From positions 176,131 to 240,130 of the forward strand of contig JAJUHC010000001.1 of assembly GCA_029268065.1 (NCBI GenBank): DNA of 64,000 nt, read 5' to 3'. Made by a program: the position numbers and the translations under genes. How positions within the stretch are numbered: position 1 is the stretch's first letter; the number at the start of each line of letters is the position of its first letter. Below, one piece after another: positions 1-7,333 of this stretch. This stretch comes from Clostridiales bacterium. Lineage in GTDB: Bacteria; Bacillota; Clostridia; Oscillospirales; Oscillospiraceae. The notes under the pieces are model-generated. The model ran no database searches and was not told where the DNA came from. It saw only the letters and a program-made list of their open reading frames with translations.

Positions 1-1426
1 GCCTGTTTACCATGGAATTAATCCTGGAAAGCGGTTCTTCCGAGCCGATAAGCTCTATATTCAGCTTCCCCTGTCCGCGCGAGGCGAGCCTCAGGGCTTC
101 GGAGAGGTTTGTGGAAAGCTCGGCGGTTCTGCCGCCTATGCCCAGAAGAAGGGCCTTTGCCTTATCAAGCTCCTTAAATATGTCGAATTCGTCGATGAGC
201 GTTTGTGAGGTCACATCGGTGAAAATGCTCACCACATTAGTTTCGGGATCGAGCCTGCTTATTACTCCCTCGATCGTAATTATGCCGCGGCTCAGCATCG
301 CGATGCCGGGCGGCATGCTGAGACCGTTTGAGCGCGCGATGCCGATGAGATCTCGCATTACCTCGCTTATGTTTATGCTTCCGAGTTCCAGTGAGCCGTA
401 TCTTGAGAGCATGCCGTCCAGATCGTCGGTAAGGCGGCTGTGATTTATTTTGCCGGAATGCCTGCTTATGCCTAAAACGGCCGCTTTAAGGCCGTAAACG
501 TCGCCCGCTGCAACCGCTATTATGGCCTTTTTGAAAAGCTCACGGTCGCGGGGGGAAAGAGTACCCGTCATCCCGAGATCGAGCCAGACGATTTTGCCGT
601 CTTTCACCAGTATGTTTCCCGGATGGGGGTCCGCATGGAAAAAGCCGTCGTCCAAAACCTGCTTCACATATGAGGAGGCGAGCCTTCTCGCAAGCTCCCT
701 TAGGTCGAAGCCGGCCTCGGTGAGAGCGAGGTTTTCGTCTATCCTGACGCCCTCTATTTTCTCCATGCACAGGACCCTTGAGGTGGTCAGCTCCCACTCC
801 ACACGGGGAAATTCAGCAAAATCAAGGTTGTTGAGCTCGTTGAATCTTTTTATGTGCTCGGCCTCGGCCAGAAAGTCCAATTCCTGCTTTGCGACGGACC
901 ACATCTCGTTCAGGACGCCCCCGAAATCTATTACGTCGCCGGTCCTGACGGCGATTTTCGCAACGGACGCCGCCTTGTGCATGAGCTTAATGTCCTGGTC
1001 CATGCGCTCGTATATTCCCGGGCGCTGAACCTTAAGCACGACGCTGCGCCCGTCCCTCAGAACGGCGGCGTGCGCCTGCGCTATCGAAGCGGAGCCGAGA
1101 GGGGTTTCGTCGATAAATCTGAAAATCTCAGTGTAGTCCCGTCCGTACTCGCGTTCCAGAACCTGTCTCACATCCTCAAAATCCATGGGTCGGACCGCGC
1201 TTCTCAAAAGCGCAAGCTCGCGGCAGTATTCGTCGGGCAGCATGTCTGGGCGCGAGGACATAAGCTGACCGAGCTTTACAAACGTCGGCCCGAGATCCTC
1301 AAGGATATGGCGCAGTTTTTCGGGCGTTAAACCGCGAATGAGGTTGTAACGCCCGAAAACTTCAATTATTTCTTTCAGCCTCTCGGCGGAGGAACCTTCC
1401 TTAGCCCTGCTCTCCCTTGTCGTCAT
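1..1426 (-). CDS. ABC1/AarF/UbiB-family atypical kinase (3' end beyond window)
   Basis: About 475 codons are visible and the C-terminus runs off the window. The UbiB-type protein-kinase-like fold is recognisable: an N-terminal stretch on a tight helix and KLGQ-type motif ('FVKLGQLMSSRPD'), then the family ATP-site motif HADPHPGN starting at residue 264, followed by LDLG where most members have LDFG. Family members are ADP/ATP-binding proteins tied to isoprenoid-lipid (quinone) homeostasis; the role in quinone-poor Clostridia is unclear. The start is taken at an ATG lying inside the end of the upstream coiled-coil gene, overlapping it by 26 bases, which implies translational coupling. No clean Shine-Dalgarno precedes it, so the exact start is less certain than the family call. 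Confidence 0.88.
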   Translation of the reverse strand, partial: MTTRESRAKEGSSAERLKEIIEVFGRYNLIRGLTPEKLRHILEDLGPTFVKLGQLMSSRPDMLPDEYCRELALLRSAVRPMDFEDVRQVLEREYGRDYTEIFRFIDETPLGSASIAQAHAAVLRDGRSVVLKVQRPGIYERMDQDIKLMHKAASVAKIAVRTGDVIDFGGVLNEMWSVAKQELDFLAEAEHIKRFNELNNLDFAEFPRVEWELTTSRVLCMEKIEGVRIDENLALTEAGFDLRELARRLASSYVKQVLDDGFFHADPHPGNILVKDGKIVWLDLGMTGTLSPRDRELFKKAIIAVAAGDVYGLKAAVLGISRHSGKINHSRLTDDLDGMLSRYGSLELGSINISEVMRDLIGIARSNGLSMPPGIAMLSRGIITIEGVISRLDPETNVVSIFTDVTSQTLIDEFDIFKELDKAKALLLGIGGRTAELSTNLSEALRLASRGQGKLNIELIGSEEPLSRINSMVNR

Positions 1427-1907
1427 TATCATCATCTTTCGTCAAGTTGTCGTAGAGTTCTTCTATCCTGCACTTTATGACCTCAAACTCATCCTTGCTG
1501 AGCTTTTCGATTTTGGACAGGATTTCCTCCGCCTCAGACTTGACCTCAACCTTGGCGTCATCGACCTTATCCTCCAGCTCCGAGAGCTTTGCCTTAAGAT
1601 TTTCTATCTCTTCCTTCGTAAGCTTTTCCAGAGATTCCATGACCTTTTTCACGCTTTCGGATGCGGCGGCTTTTTTGCGCCTGAGCTCCTCGCTGAGCGC
1701 TTTGCCCTTTTCAATTGCCTCTTCGCCCTTCTTTGAAAGGATTTCAACGGCCTCCTCGCCCTTCTTGGAAAGCGTTTCGACGTACTGACCGCTGTTCTTT
1801 GCGAATTTCTCAGCTGCCTTTCCCACCGCGTCGGCAGTCACGGCGGCTATTCCAACGCCGGCATAGATAGCTTTTTTGAGCCCGTCGTTCAATTTGTTCT
1901 CAGACAT
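1401..1907 (-). CDS. Phasin-like coiled-coil protein
   Basis: A 168-residue, highly charged, almost entirely helical protein. Residues 10-30 are a short Gly/Ala-rich hydrophobic stretch; the rest is Lys/Glu heptad-like coiled coil with a repeated 'LSKKGEEA' segment near residues 45-65 and an acidic Asp-rich tail. This resembles the phasin / polyhydroxyalkanoate-granule-associated superfamily in composition, but sequence identity cannot be judged by eye. ATG at 1907 is preferred to the TTG two codons upstream because AAGGAG sits eight bases before it. It overlaps the UbiB-family gene downstream by 26 bases, so the two are very likely one operon. A lipid- or membrane-surface role together with the UbiB kinase is inference. 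Confidence 0.7.
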   Translation of the reverse strand: MSENKLNDGLKKAIYAGVGIAAVTADAVGKAAEKFAKNSGQYVETLSKKGEEAVEILSKKGEEAIEKGKALSEELRRKKAAASESVKKVMESLEKLTKEEIENLKAKLSELEDKVDDAKVEVKSEAEEILSKIEKLSKDEFEVIKCRIEELYDNLTKDDDNDDKGEQG

Positions 1908-1981
1908 TTTCAACTCTCCTTTAATATTCTATATTATTATTATGCGGAATTTATCTGTTAGCAACAAAAACTGCGAAAGAA

Positions 1982-2581
1982 TCAATCATAAACGGTCTTC
2001 AGCTTGAAAATCATATCGTCGGCCTTCTGCTTCAGCATACAGCTCTGATAAGCGGTAAGCATGATAAACACAACTTCCTTGATTTTCGCCTTGTCACCCT
2101 CCTTTTTTTCCAGGCTCCTGATTATCTCCTCTCCCGCGGCCCTGTCATAAGCCTCAAGGTCGCCCGGCTTTGCGCCCTTCGTTTTGATTACGGAGTCGTT
2201 AAAGATTACAAGCAGCTCTTTTTCCGTGAGAGAGCCCTTTGAAAAGGAGCTCACGCAGTCGAGCAGGAGCTTTATGTCGTCAAGCTCGAGCACCCTGCGC
2301 AGGGAATTGAAAATCAGTATCCTCGCGACCTGGTTTTCGTCGTAGAACCTGCCCTTGCGCGGCGGATCGACATAGTTCCGCTTGACCCAGTTTTGTATTG
2401 TTTCCCTCGTCAGATTGTCGGCTATGTGCGTAATCTGAGAGAGCAGAAGGCCGGAGCCGAAGCCCAGAAAGGGGGAGAGAATATTGCCCACACCGCTGAA
2501 AATGGAGCCGATAAAGCCGCCTATCTTTATGTTCGTCCCCGGGATAGTAAACTTATTATCTTCCATTTGCGCCACCATCAT
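1982..2581 (-). CDS. DUF1836 family putative transcriptional regulator
   Basis: A 199-residue protein with a MerR-like winged-helix segment around residues 55-95 ('LTRETIQNWVKRNYVDPP', then 'RFYDENQVARILI'), which is the hallmark of DUF1836 proteins of Firmicutes. The N-terminal 45 residues are Gly/Phe-rich and hydrophobic. The function in this family is not established; DNA binding is inferred from the HTH. Alternative starts exist at the second codon and at 2566. It is transcribed from a strong divergent promoter (2600-2628) whose -10 overlaps a TGGTTAACCA palindrome, a plausible autoregulatory operator. Confidence 0.8.
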   Translation of the reverse strand: MMVAQMEDNKFTIPGTNIKIGGFIGSIFSGVGNILSPFLGFGSGLLLSQITHIADNLTRETIQNWVKRNYVDPPRKGRFYDENQVARILIFNSLRRVLELDDIKLLLDCVSSFSKGSLTEKELLVIFNDSVIKTKGAKPGDLEAYDRAAGEEIIRSLEKKEGDKAKIKEVVFIMLTAYQSCMLKQKADDMIFKLKTVYD

Positions 2582-2599
2582 ACCTTTTATTCTTGGTTA

Positions 2600-2628
2600 A
2601 CCATATCATAAGTTCATTTGACTGTCAA
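2600..2628 (-). promoter_or_regulatory. Sigma-A promoter for the DUF1836 gene
   Basis: On the minus strand TTGACA (2628-2623), 17-base spacer, TATGGT (2605-2600). A ten-base perfect palindrome TGGTTAACCA (2594-2603) overlaps the -10, and a related half site 'TGGTTA' lies just upstream of the -35, so a repressor could bind here. Confidence 0.7.
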
Positions 2629-2689
2629 TAATGGTTATCGATATTTTACAAATCGTACATAATTACCGAATAAGTGTGAAAACTTTGTG

Positions 2690-2718
2690 TTGTAAGCGAA
2701 GCACTTTTCCGCTATAAT
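2690..2718 (+). promoter_or_regulatory. Sigma-A promoter for the EFR1 gene
   Basis: TTGTAA (2690-2695), 17-base spacer, perfect TATAAT (2713-2718). The predicted transcript would carry a leader of about 160 bases before the EFR1 start, including a GCCGCC...GGCGGC hairpin at 2787-2809. No known riboswitch class was recognised in that leader. Confidence 0.7.
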
Positions 2719-2887
2719 GGCCGCATAGGGATTGTATCATTCGGGCGTGCCGCTGCGCCTATTGCGCGCGCTCAAAATCAGGGCTTGCCGCCGGCCTGCG
2801 GAAGGCGGCGGAGCGGTATGCGGATCCGCCGAACCCGCCGATTGGGAAGGAACTCCGTATACGCGCGAGATAACCGGGGGGATATCT

Positions 2888-3649
2888 ATGGTTATTTACT
2901 ATTCAGGGACGGGCAACAGCCGCTATATTGCCGAGCTTCTGGCGGTGCGTCTGGGAGACGAGCTTGTCTGCGCGAACGATTATATAAAGGCCGAAAAAAG
3001 GGGAGAATTCTGCTCGGAGAAGCCCTACGTATTCGTCTTTCCCACCTACGCGTGGCGCGTTCCCCGCGTTTTTGAGGATTTCTACACACAGGGCGCCTTC
3101 ACAGGCAACACAAAGGCCTATTTTGTCATGACCTGCGGCGACAGCATAGGCAGCGCGGGCTATTTTCTTGAAAAGCTCTGCCAGATGCAGCTCATGTCCT
3201 ATATGGGGGTATACGAGGTGAGGATGCCCGAAAATTACGTCGCCCGCTTCAGGGTGCCGAGCAAGGAAGAGCAGGAGAAGATAATAGCGGCTGCGGAGAG
3301 AAAGATACCGATAATCTCAAAATACATAAGGGAGCAGGAGGATTTCCCGAAGCCGGACGGAAAGCAGGCGGCGGCTTTTACGACTCAGGTTATAACTCCG
3401 GTATTTTATCTTTTCGGGGTGAAGGACAAGGGCTTCCGTTCAACCGACAGATGCACCGGCTGCGGCGAGTGCGTGAGGCTCTGTCCGCTGAACAACATTA
3501 CTTTGAAGGAAGGAAGACCGGCATACAGAGGCAACTGCACCCACTGCATGGCGTGCATTTCCGGCTGCCCGGCCGAAGCCATCGAGTATAAGAGGAGGAC
3601 CGTCGGAAAACCCAGATATTATCTCAGAAAGACCGCTCTTCCGCAGTAA
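2888..3649 (+). CDS. EFR1 family flavodoxin-ferredoxin protein
   Basis: 253 residues. The N-terminus is a flavodoxin-like FMN-binding fold starting 'MVIYYSGTGNSRYIAELLA', with the phosphate-binding SGTGNSR loop. The C-terminus holds two 4Fe-4S cluster motifs, CTGCGECVRLCP and CTHCMACISGCP (about residues 190-230). EFR1 proteins are thought to move electrons between ferredoxin-type centres and flavin in anaerobes; the physiological partner is unknown. The reading frame continues upstream to 2732, but ATG 2888 follows a GGGGGGA Shine-Dalgarno and is exactly where the flavodoxin fold begins, so the upstream extension is discarded. Confidence 0.9.
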   Translation: MVIYYSGTGNSRYIAELLAVRLGDELVCANDYIKAEKRGEFCSEKPYVFVFPTYAWRVPRVFEDFYTQGAFTGNTKAYFVMTCGDSIGSAGYFLEKLCQMQLMSYMGVYEVRMPENYVARFRVPSKEEQEKIIAAAERKIPIISKYIREQEDFPKPDGKQAAAFTTQVITPVFYLFGVKDKGFRSTDRCTGCGECVRLCPLNNITLKEGRPAYRGNCTHCMACISGCPAEAIEYKRRTVGKPRYYLRKTALPQ

Positions 3650-3721
3650 GGCGGGGACGGAGAAAAGCGGCATCGTGCGGCGCAGGTTTTGGGCGCGGTA
3701 AGATGCTTTCAGCGGAATTAA

Positions 3722-3755
3722 AGCCGAACGCCGGTGACTCTGCGTTCGGCTTTTT
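3722..3755 (+). terminator. Intrinsic terminator after the EFR1 gene
   Basis: AGCCGAACGC pairs with GCGTTCGGCT across a short loop and is followed by five T residues. Confidence 0.85.
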
Positions 3756-3816
3756 GAATGCGGGAGAGAGCTCCAAGGATATAAATATTAAAAATTGGTA
3801 AAATTTAAATTAACAC

Positions 3817-3846
3817 TTGAAATATCGCTTCCAAAAGATGTATACT
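3817..3846 (+). promoter_or_regulatory. Promoter of the hydrolase-GNAT operon
   Basis: TTGAAA (3817-3822), 18-base spacer, TATACT (3841-3846). It lies about 75 bases before the first gene of a compact operon that runs to 7047. Confidence 0.6.
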
Positions 3847-3921
3847 GTTCCAGCAGCTTGCAACGCAACCGCGAAAATGTAAAAAACAAGATAAAAAATC
3901 GGTTTTTAAGGGGGGCTGGAA

Positions 3922-5169
3922 ATGATTAGGAAAGCTATTAAGGGAAAAAAAGGATATGAAATTCCTTGCCAGATCAATATAGGCGGGGATGAGAAGAGGG
4001 TTGTGCTGATATGCCATGGTTTCGGCGGAAGCAAGGATCTGAGAGCCGCCGCGGCTTTTTCGAGGCTGCCGGCCGAATACGGCATAGGCACCGTATGCTT
4101 TGACTTTCCGGCTCACGGAGAAAGCCCGGCGGACGCAAGAAAGCTCCGGGTCGAAAATTGCGTCAGCGACCTTGAGACCGTTGAGGAATACGCAAGAGCG
4201 CTTGTGCCCGAGGCGGAAATAGTGTATTTTGCCACCAGCTTCGGCGCTTACATAACCCTTGTTTACCTTACCGCAAACGTAAAAATGGGCTGCAGGGCTT
4301 TTCTCAGAAGCGCGGCGCTTAATATGCCGGAGGTGCTGAAGCGTAATTTTATGCCGGAGGGCGCAAGGCCGGATCGTGACGGGCTGATAGAACTCAGCGT
4401 GCCTGTCATAGGCACGGTAAAGGTAACGCCGGAATTCGTCGGAGAGCTTGAAAAATACGACGTGTTCAAGCTCTGGCGTCCCGGAACCGCGTCGCTTGCC
4501 ATGATTCACGGAAGCGCCGACGATGTGTGCGACATCTCCAGCGCGCGGCGCTTTGCCGAGCTGACGGGGGCGTCCCTCATCGAGATCGAGGGAGCGGGGC
4601 ACTTCGGGTACCCGGGCGGGATCGAGCGCGCGGTGATGGAAGCCGTGGCCTTCTTCCAGAGCGACACGCTGGAGGACTTGACGATTAGGAAAATCGACGA
4701 GTCTGAAGCAGGGGAGGCCCTCCGCGTCGTCTGGGAAATTTTCATGGAGCGTCTTGCGCCCAAATGCTCCATCGATACGGCGATATGCCTGAGAAGGCTT
4801 CTGGAGGAGGAGGCGTCGTCCGACAATATTGCGTTGTACGGGGCCTTCCACGAGGGCAGGCTGTTTGGAGCCGCGGTAATGAAGAAGGATCTCAGCCATA
4901 TGTACCTTTTGCTCGTGAGAAGAAAATATGTCGGCTACGGAGTGACCCGCATGTTGCTCGATGCCGTTCTCAAGGATAGCTCAGCGGACAGGATAACGCT
5001 GAATGCAGTTCCGTTTTCAGCGGATATGTACCGCAGCCTCGGCTTCGTTTCAGCGGCGCATACCGCTCCCTGCGGCGGCTTAAAGCTCGTACCGATGCAA
5101 TATATAATCCGCCGCGAATCCGGTTTGGCGACTGCCGGCAACAACATGAATCTGAGCTTTTGCTCATAG
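3922..5169 (+). CDS. Alpha/beta hydrolase fused to a GNAT-like domain
   Basis: 415 residues in two parts. Residues 1-250 are an alpha/beta hydrolase: oxyanion loop 'LICHGFGGSKD', nucleophile elbow 'ATSFGAY', acidic residue in 'HGSADDVCD', and His in 'GAGHFGYPGG'. From about residue 253 a GNAT-like acetyltransferase domain follows ('IRKIDESEAGEALRVVWEIF' to 'VPMQYI'). That half is clearly related to the separate genes at 5223 and 6601, sharing the VWE-F start and the 'D-SSADRITLNA' strand. The acetyl-CoA loop 'RKYVGYGVTRML' is only partly canonical. SD AAGGGGGG precedes the ATG. The substrate is unknown. The fusion is continuous with no stop, so it is not an ORF artefact. Confidence 0.8.
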   Translation: MIRKAIKGKKGYEIPCQINIGGDEKRVVLICHGFGGSKDLRAAAAFSRLPAEYGIGTVCFDFPAHGESPADARKLRVENCVSDLETVEEYARALVPEAEIVYFATSFGAYITLVYLTANVKMGCRAFLRSAALNMPEVLKRNFMPEGARPDRDGLIELSVPVIGTVKVTPEFVGELEKYDVFKLWRPGTASLAMIHGSADDVCDISSARRFAELTGASLIEIEGAGHFGYPGGIERAVMEAVAFFQSDTLEDLTIRKIDESEAGEALRVVWEIFMERLAPKCSIDTAICLRRLLEEEASSDNIALYGAFHEGRLFGAAVMKKDLSHMYLLLVRRKYVGYGVTRMLLDAVLKDSSADRITLNAVPFSADMYRSLGFVSAAHTAPCGGLKLVPMQYIIRRESGLATAGNNMNLSFCS

Positions 5170-5184
5170 ATATGATCATTGGGG

Positions 5185-5206
5185 ACGGCGTGGCATGCCA
5201 CGCCGT
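5185..5206. repeat. 22-base perfect palindrome between two GNAT genes
   Basis: ACGGCGTGGCA followed by its exact reverse complement, directly upstream of the start of the second gene of the operon. In RNA it would fold into a tight hairpin next to the ribosome-binding region; in DNA it could be a dimer operator. No other copy was seen in the window. Confidence 0.75.
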
Positions 5207-5222
5207 TCATGGTAAGAAAAGA

Positions 5223-5708
5223 ATGATGGTTGTAAAAATTGAAAAGCGGGACATACCCTCGGTCATAAACGGAATTTGGGATATTTTTTTGAAGTACGAG
5301 GCGCGCAAAGCCAGCATAGAAGGCGTCATACAATTCCGAAAGCGTCTGAACAATGAGCTTTTCGCCGGGAATCTTGCCGTCTTTGGAGCTTTTGAAGCCG
5401 GTAAGCTGGTGGGAGGTGTCGTAACAAACAAAGACGGCAGCCGTGTCATTATTCTCGTTTCGGATAAGAAATGCGGCATTGAGAAGCTGGAGGATAAGTT
5501 GTTCGATGCCGTTCTCCGGGAAAGCTCCGGCGATACGATTACCGCCATTGCGGCGGAGTTTGCCGCTGATACCCTGAGAAAGCTGGGCTTTGAGACGTCT
5601 GGCAAGACAATAAACCCCTGCGGGATACCTCTGGTTCAAATGGTCTACCAAAAGAAACCGAAAAAGGAGCTGTGTTCCGCCCTGGGAGGTAAAACGGATG
5701 AAGTATGA
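5223..5708 (+). CDS. GNAT-like protein with a degenerate acetyl-CoA loop
   Basis: 161 residues, paralogous to the C-terminal half of the upstream fusion and to the gene at 6601 (shared start '--KIEKRDIPSVINGIWDIF', 'AVFGAFEAGKLVGG', 'LRESSGDTITAI'). The segment that should hold the acetyl-CoA pyrophosphate loop (R/Q-x-x-G-x-G/A) reads 'SDKKCGIEKLEDKLF', so catalysis is doubtful. The frame is open back to 5160 but ATG 5223 (or 5226) matches the paralogue's start; the Shine-Dalgarno is weak. The stop overlaps the next gene's ATG region, consistent with one operon. Confidence 0.65.
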   Translation: MMVVKIEKRDIPSVINGIWDIFLKYEARKASIEGVIQFRKRLNNELFAGNLAVFGAFEAGKLVGGVVTNKDGSRVIILVSDKKCGIEKLEDKLFDAVLRESSGDTITAIAAEFAADTLRKLGFETSGKTINPCGIPLVQMVYQKKPKKELCSALGGKTDEV

Positions 5709-6096
5709 GTGGCTCTGCAAATATCTCATGAGCAAGCGGGGGGCTGTGCGGGATTACAAGATTGAGTGGCAGTGGGAGAGGTATCTGGTCGCCGGCAGGA
5801 TGTTTGCGGCAATCTGCACCCCGGACCCTAAGTACAAGCCTCACGACGGGCGCAGTATGGTCATACTCAAATGCGATCCGCTTCTAGCGGAGATTTTCAG
5901 AAAGGAGTATGCTGACGTTGTGCCCGGCTTCTACATGGATAAACGCAGCTGGAATTCGGTTTATCTGGACGGCGAGGTGCCGGACGAAACCCTGAAGGAC
6001 ATGTGCGACATGTCCTATAAGCTTGTTTTCGAGAAGCTGACAAAAAGGGAGCAAAGAGAAGTTTTGGCTGAAGGGCGGCAACAGGGTATAAGATAA
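5698..6096 (+). CDS. MmcQ/YjbR family protein
   Basis: 132 residues of the DUF419 (MmcQ/YjbR) fold, recognisable from 'WERYLVAGRMFAAI', 'ILKCDPLLAEIFRKEY', and the end-of-domain 'YMDKRSWNSVYLDGEVPDETLKDMCDMSYKLV'. YjbR folds resemble a cyclic 'double-wing' DNA-binding protein, but a DNA-binding role is not proven for most members. It overlaps the preceding gene by 11 bases, has a good GGGAGGT Shine-Dalgarno, and shares one base with the next start, so it is embedded in the GNAT operon. Confidence 0.85.
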   Translation: MKYEWLCKYLMSKRGAVRDYKIEWQWERYLVAGRMFAAICTPDPKYKPHDGRSMVILKCDPLLAEIFRKEYADVVPGFYMDKRSWNSVYLDGEVPDETLKDMCDMSYKLVFEKLTKREQREVLAEGRQQGIR

Positions 6097-6620
6097 TGAC
6101 GATACGCGATATGAAAGCCGAAGAGGCGGACGAAGTAAGCCGCATTTACGCGCTGAGCTGGAAGAAAGCGTACAGGGGCATAGTGCCGGACGCTTATCTG
6201 GACGGGCTGCCGGAACTGAGGTGGTCGGCCATTCTCTCGAAAGATTCTTCAAGATCGTTTGTCCTTCTTGAAGGAAGCGAATACATTGGAACCGCCTCCA
6301 TAAACGTATACTGCGGCGAAGATGCCAAGGACTCGGGGGAGATCCGCTCCATATACTTAAAGCCGGAGTATATGGGAAAAGGTTATGGAAAGGCGCTTTT
6401 CGCCCATTGCTTAAGCAAGCTGTCGGAATCCGGCTGCAGCGGGGCTTTTCTATGGACGTTTGAAGGGAATTTGAGGGCAAGGGCGTTTTATGAAGGCTTT
6501 GGATTCACGCCGGACGGACAGAAAAAGCATATTGGGATCGGCGGTGAAGGTATTGCCGCAATCAGGTATGTTTGTCGATTTGGAGAGGATTGTTTGAAGA
6601 ATGCTGGTAAGGATACTTGA
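6096..6620 (+). CDS. GNAT family N-acetyltransferase
   Basis: 174 residues with a complete GNAT core: 'IRDMKAEEADEVSRIY' first strand, 'IRSIYLKPEYMGKGYGKALF' holding the canonical acetyl-CoA loop (Y-M-G-K-G-Y-G), and the 'NLRARAFYEGFGFTPDG' C-terminal strand-helix. Unlike its neighbours it is a standard, probably active enzyme and is not closely similar to the three VWE-F type paralogues. The acceptor is unknown. It overlaps the next gene by 20 bases. Confidence 0.88.
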   Translation: MTIRDMKAEEADEVSRIYALSWKKAYRGIVPDAYLDGLPELRWSAILSKDSSRSFVLLEGSEYIGTASINVYCGEDAKDSGEIRSIYLKPEYMGKGYGKALFAHCLSKLSESGCSGAFLWTFEGNLRARAFYEGFGFTPDGQKKHIGIGGEGIAAIRYVCRFGEDCLKNAGKDT

Positions 6621-7047
6621 AGAACACGAAGTACCGGAGGCGCTGGCTCTGGTCTGGGAGGTCTTCTCCGAGTTTGAAGCGCCGGAATACAGCGAAGAAG
6701 GCGTTCTGAGCTTCAGGCAGACCTTATTCAGCGAAGAGTTTAAGCAAATAATTGTCATGTACGGCGCTTTTGAAGGGGATAAGCTCGTCGGAGTCGCGGC
6801 GACAAGAAACAGGGGCACGCATATTGCGCTTTTTTTTGTCCTTCCCCAGTATCACAGGCATGGCATAGGCCGCGCCATGTTCGAAACCATGCTCAGAGAC
6901 AGCCCATCAGATACGATTACCGTCAACTCCTCGCCCTACGCCGAAAAGATATACAGGTGCCTCGGTTTTGAAGCCTTATCAAAGGAACAGAACGTGAACG
7001 GCGTGAGGTTTATCCCTATGGAGCATAAAGAGGGAGCCGCACCTTAA
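6601..7047 (+). CDS. GNAT family N-acetyltransferase, third VWE-F paralogue
   Basis: 148 residues. It begins 'MLVRILEEHEVPEALALVWEVF' and contains an intact acetyl-CoA loop 'LPQYHRHGIGRAMF', then 'TITVNSSPYAEKIYRCLGF'. It aligns by eye over its whole length with the C-terminal domain of the 3922 gene and with the 5223 gene, and is the only one of the three with a clean Q-x-x-G-x-G/A-type loop. Last gene of the operon. Confidence 0.85.
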   Translation: MLVRILEEHEVPEALALVWEVFSEFEAPEYSEEGVLSFRQTLFSEEFKQIIVMYGAFEGDKLVGVAATRNRGTHIALFFVLPQYHRHGIGRAMFETMLRDSPSDTITVNSSPYAEKIYRCLGFEALSKEQNVNGVRFIPMEHKEGAAP

Positions 7048-7234
7048 TGCAGGACTGAAATTCAGGAGACGTACCGACTCTCACCGGAATGCCGGCGCAG
7101 GAAACGGGCATCAAGCGGATGGTTCGATATTATGGCAAGCTTGCATCCCTGCCATTGCGGGCAGGACGGTGCGAAGATACGGCATGCGGAGCAAAGAACT
7201 TGATTAATGCCGATAAAAAAGGTTCAAGCGCCAT

Positions 7235-7260
7235 TGCCCCGAGGCTTTCGCCCCGGGGCA
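7235..7260 (+). terminator. Hairpin ending the GNAT operon
   Basis: TGCCCCG pairs with CGGGGCA around a short loop, followed by 'GTAGATTTTGG'. It is the only strong hairpin in the 286-base gap 7048-7333, which otherwise holds the uppP promoter and no credible gene. Confidence 0.55.
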
Positions 7261-7282
7261 GTAGATTTTGGCTTGTGATTGT

Positions 7283-7311
7283 TTGACAATGATAGTATAA
7301 TCAAATATATA
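7283..7311 (+). promoter_or_regulatory. Promoter of uppP
   Basis: TTGACA (7283-7288), 17-base spacer, TATATA (7306-7311). A second overlapping possibility is TTGTGA (7273) with TATAAT (7296), also 17 bases apart. Confidence 0.6.
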
Positions 7312-7333
7312 ATGTTCTTACGGAGGATTTACA

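Noticed and set aside
2732..2887. N-terminal extension of the EFR1 protein
   Set aside because: It is Arg/Pro-rich, lies in the predicted leader, and the flavodoxin fold and SD both begin at 2888.
3805..4899. 364-codon open frame antisense to the hydrolase-GNAT gene
   Set aside because: It mirrors the codon structure of the real gene on the other strand, has no motif or Shine-Dalgarno, and covers the promoter of the opposite gene.
7089..7286. 65-codon frame between the GNAT operon and uppP
   Set aside because: It spans the terminator hairpin and has no SD or family features.
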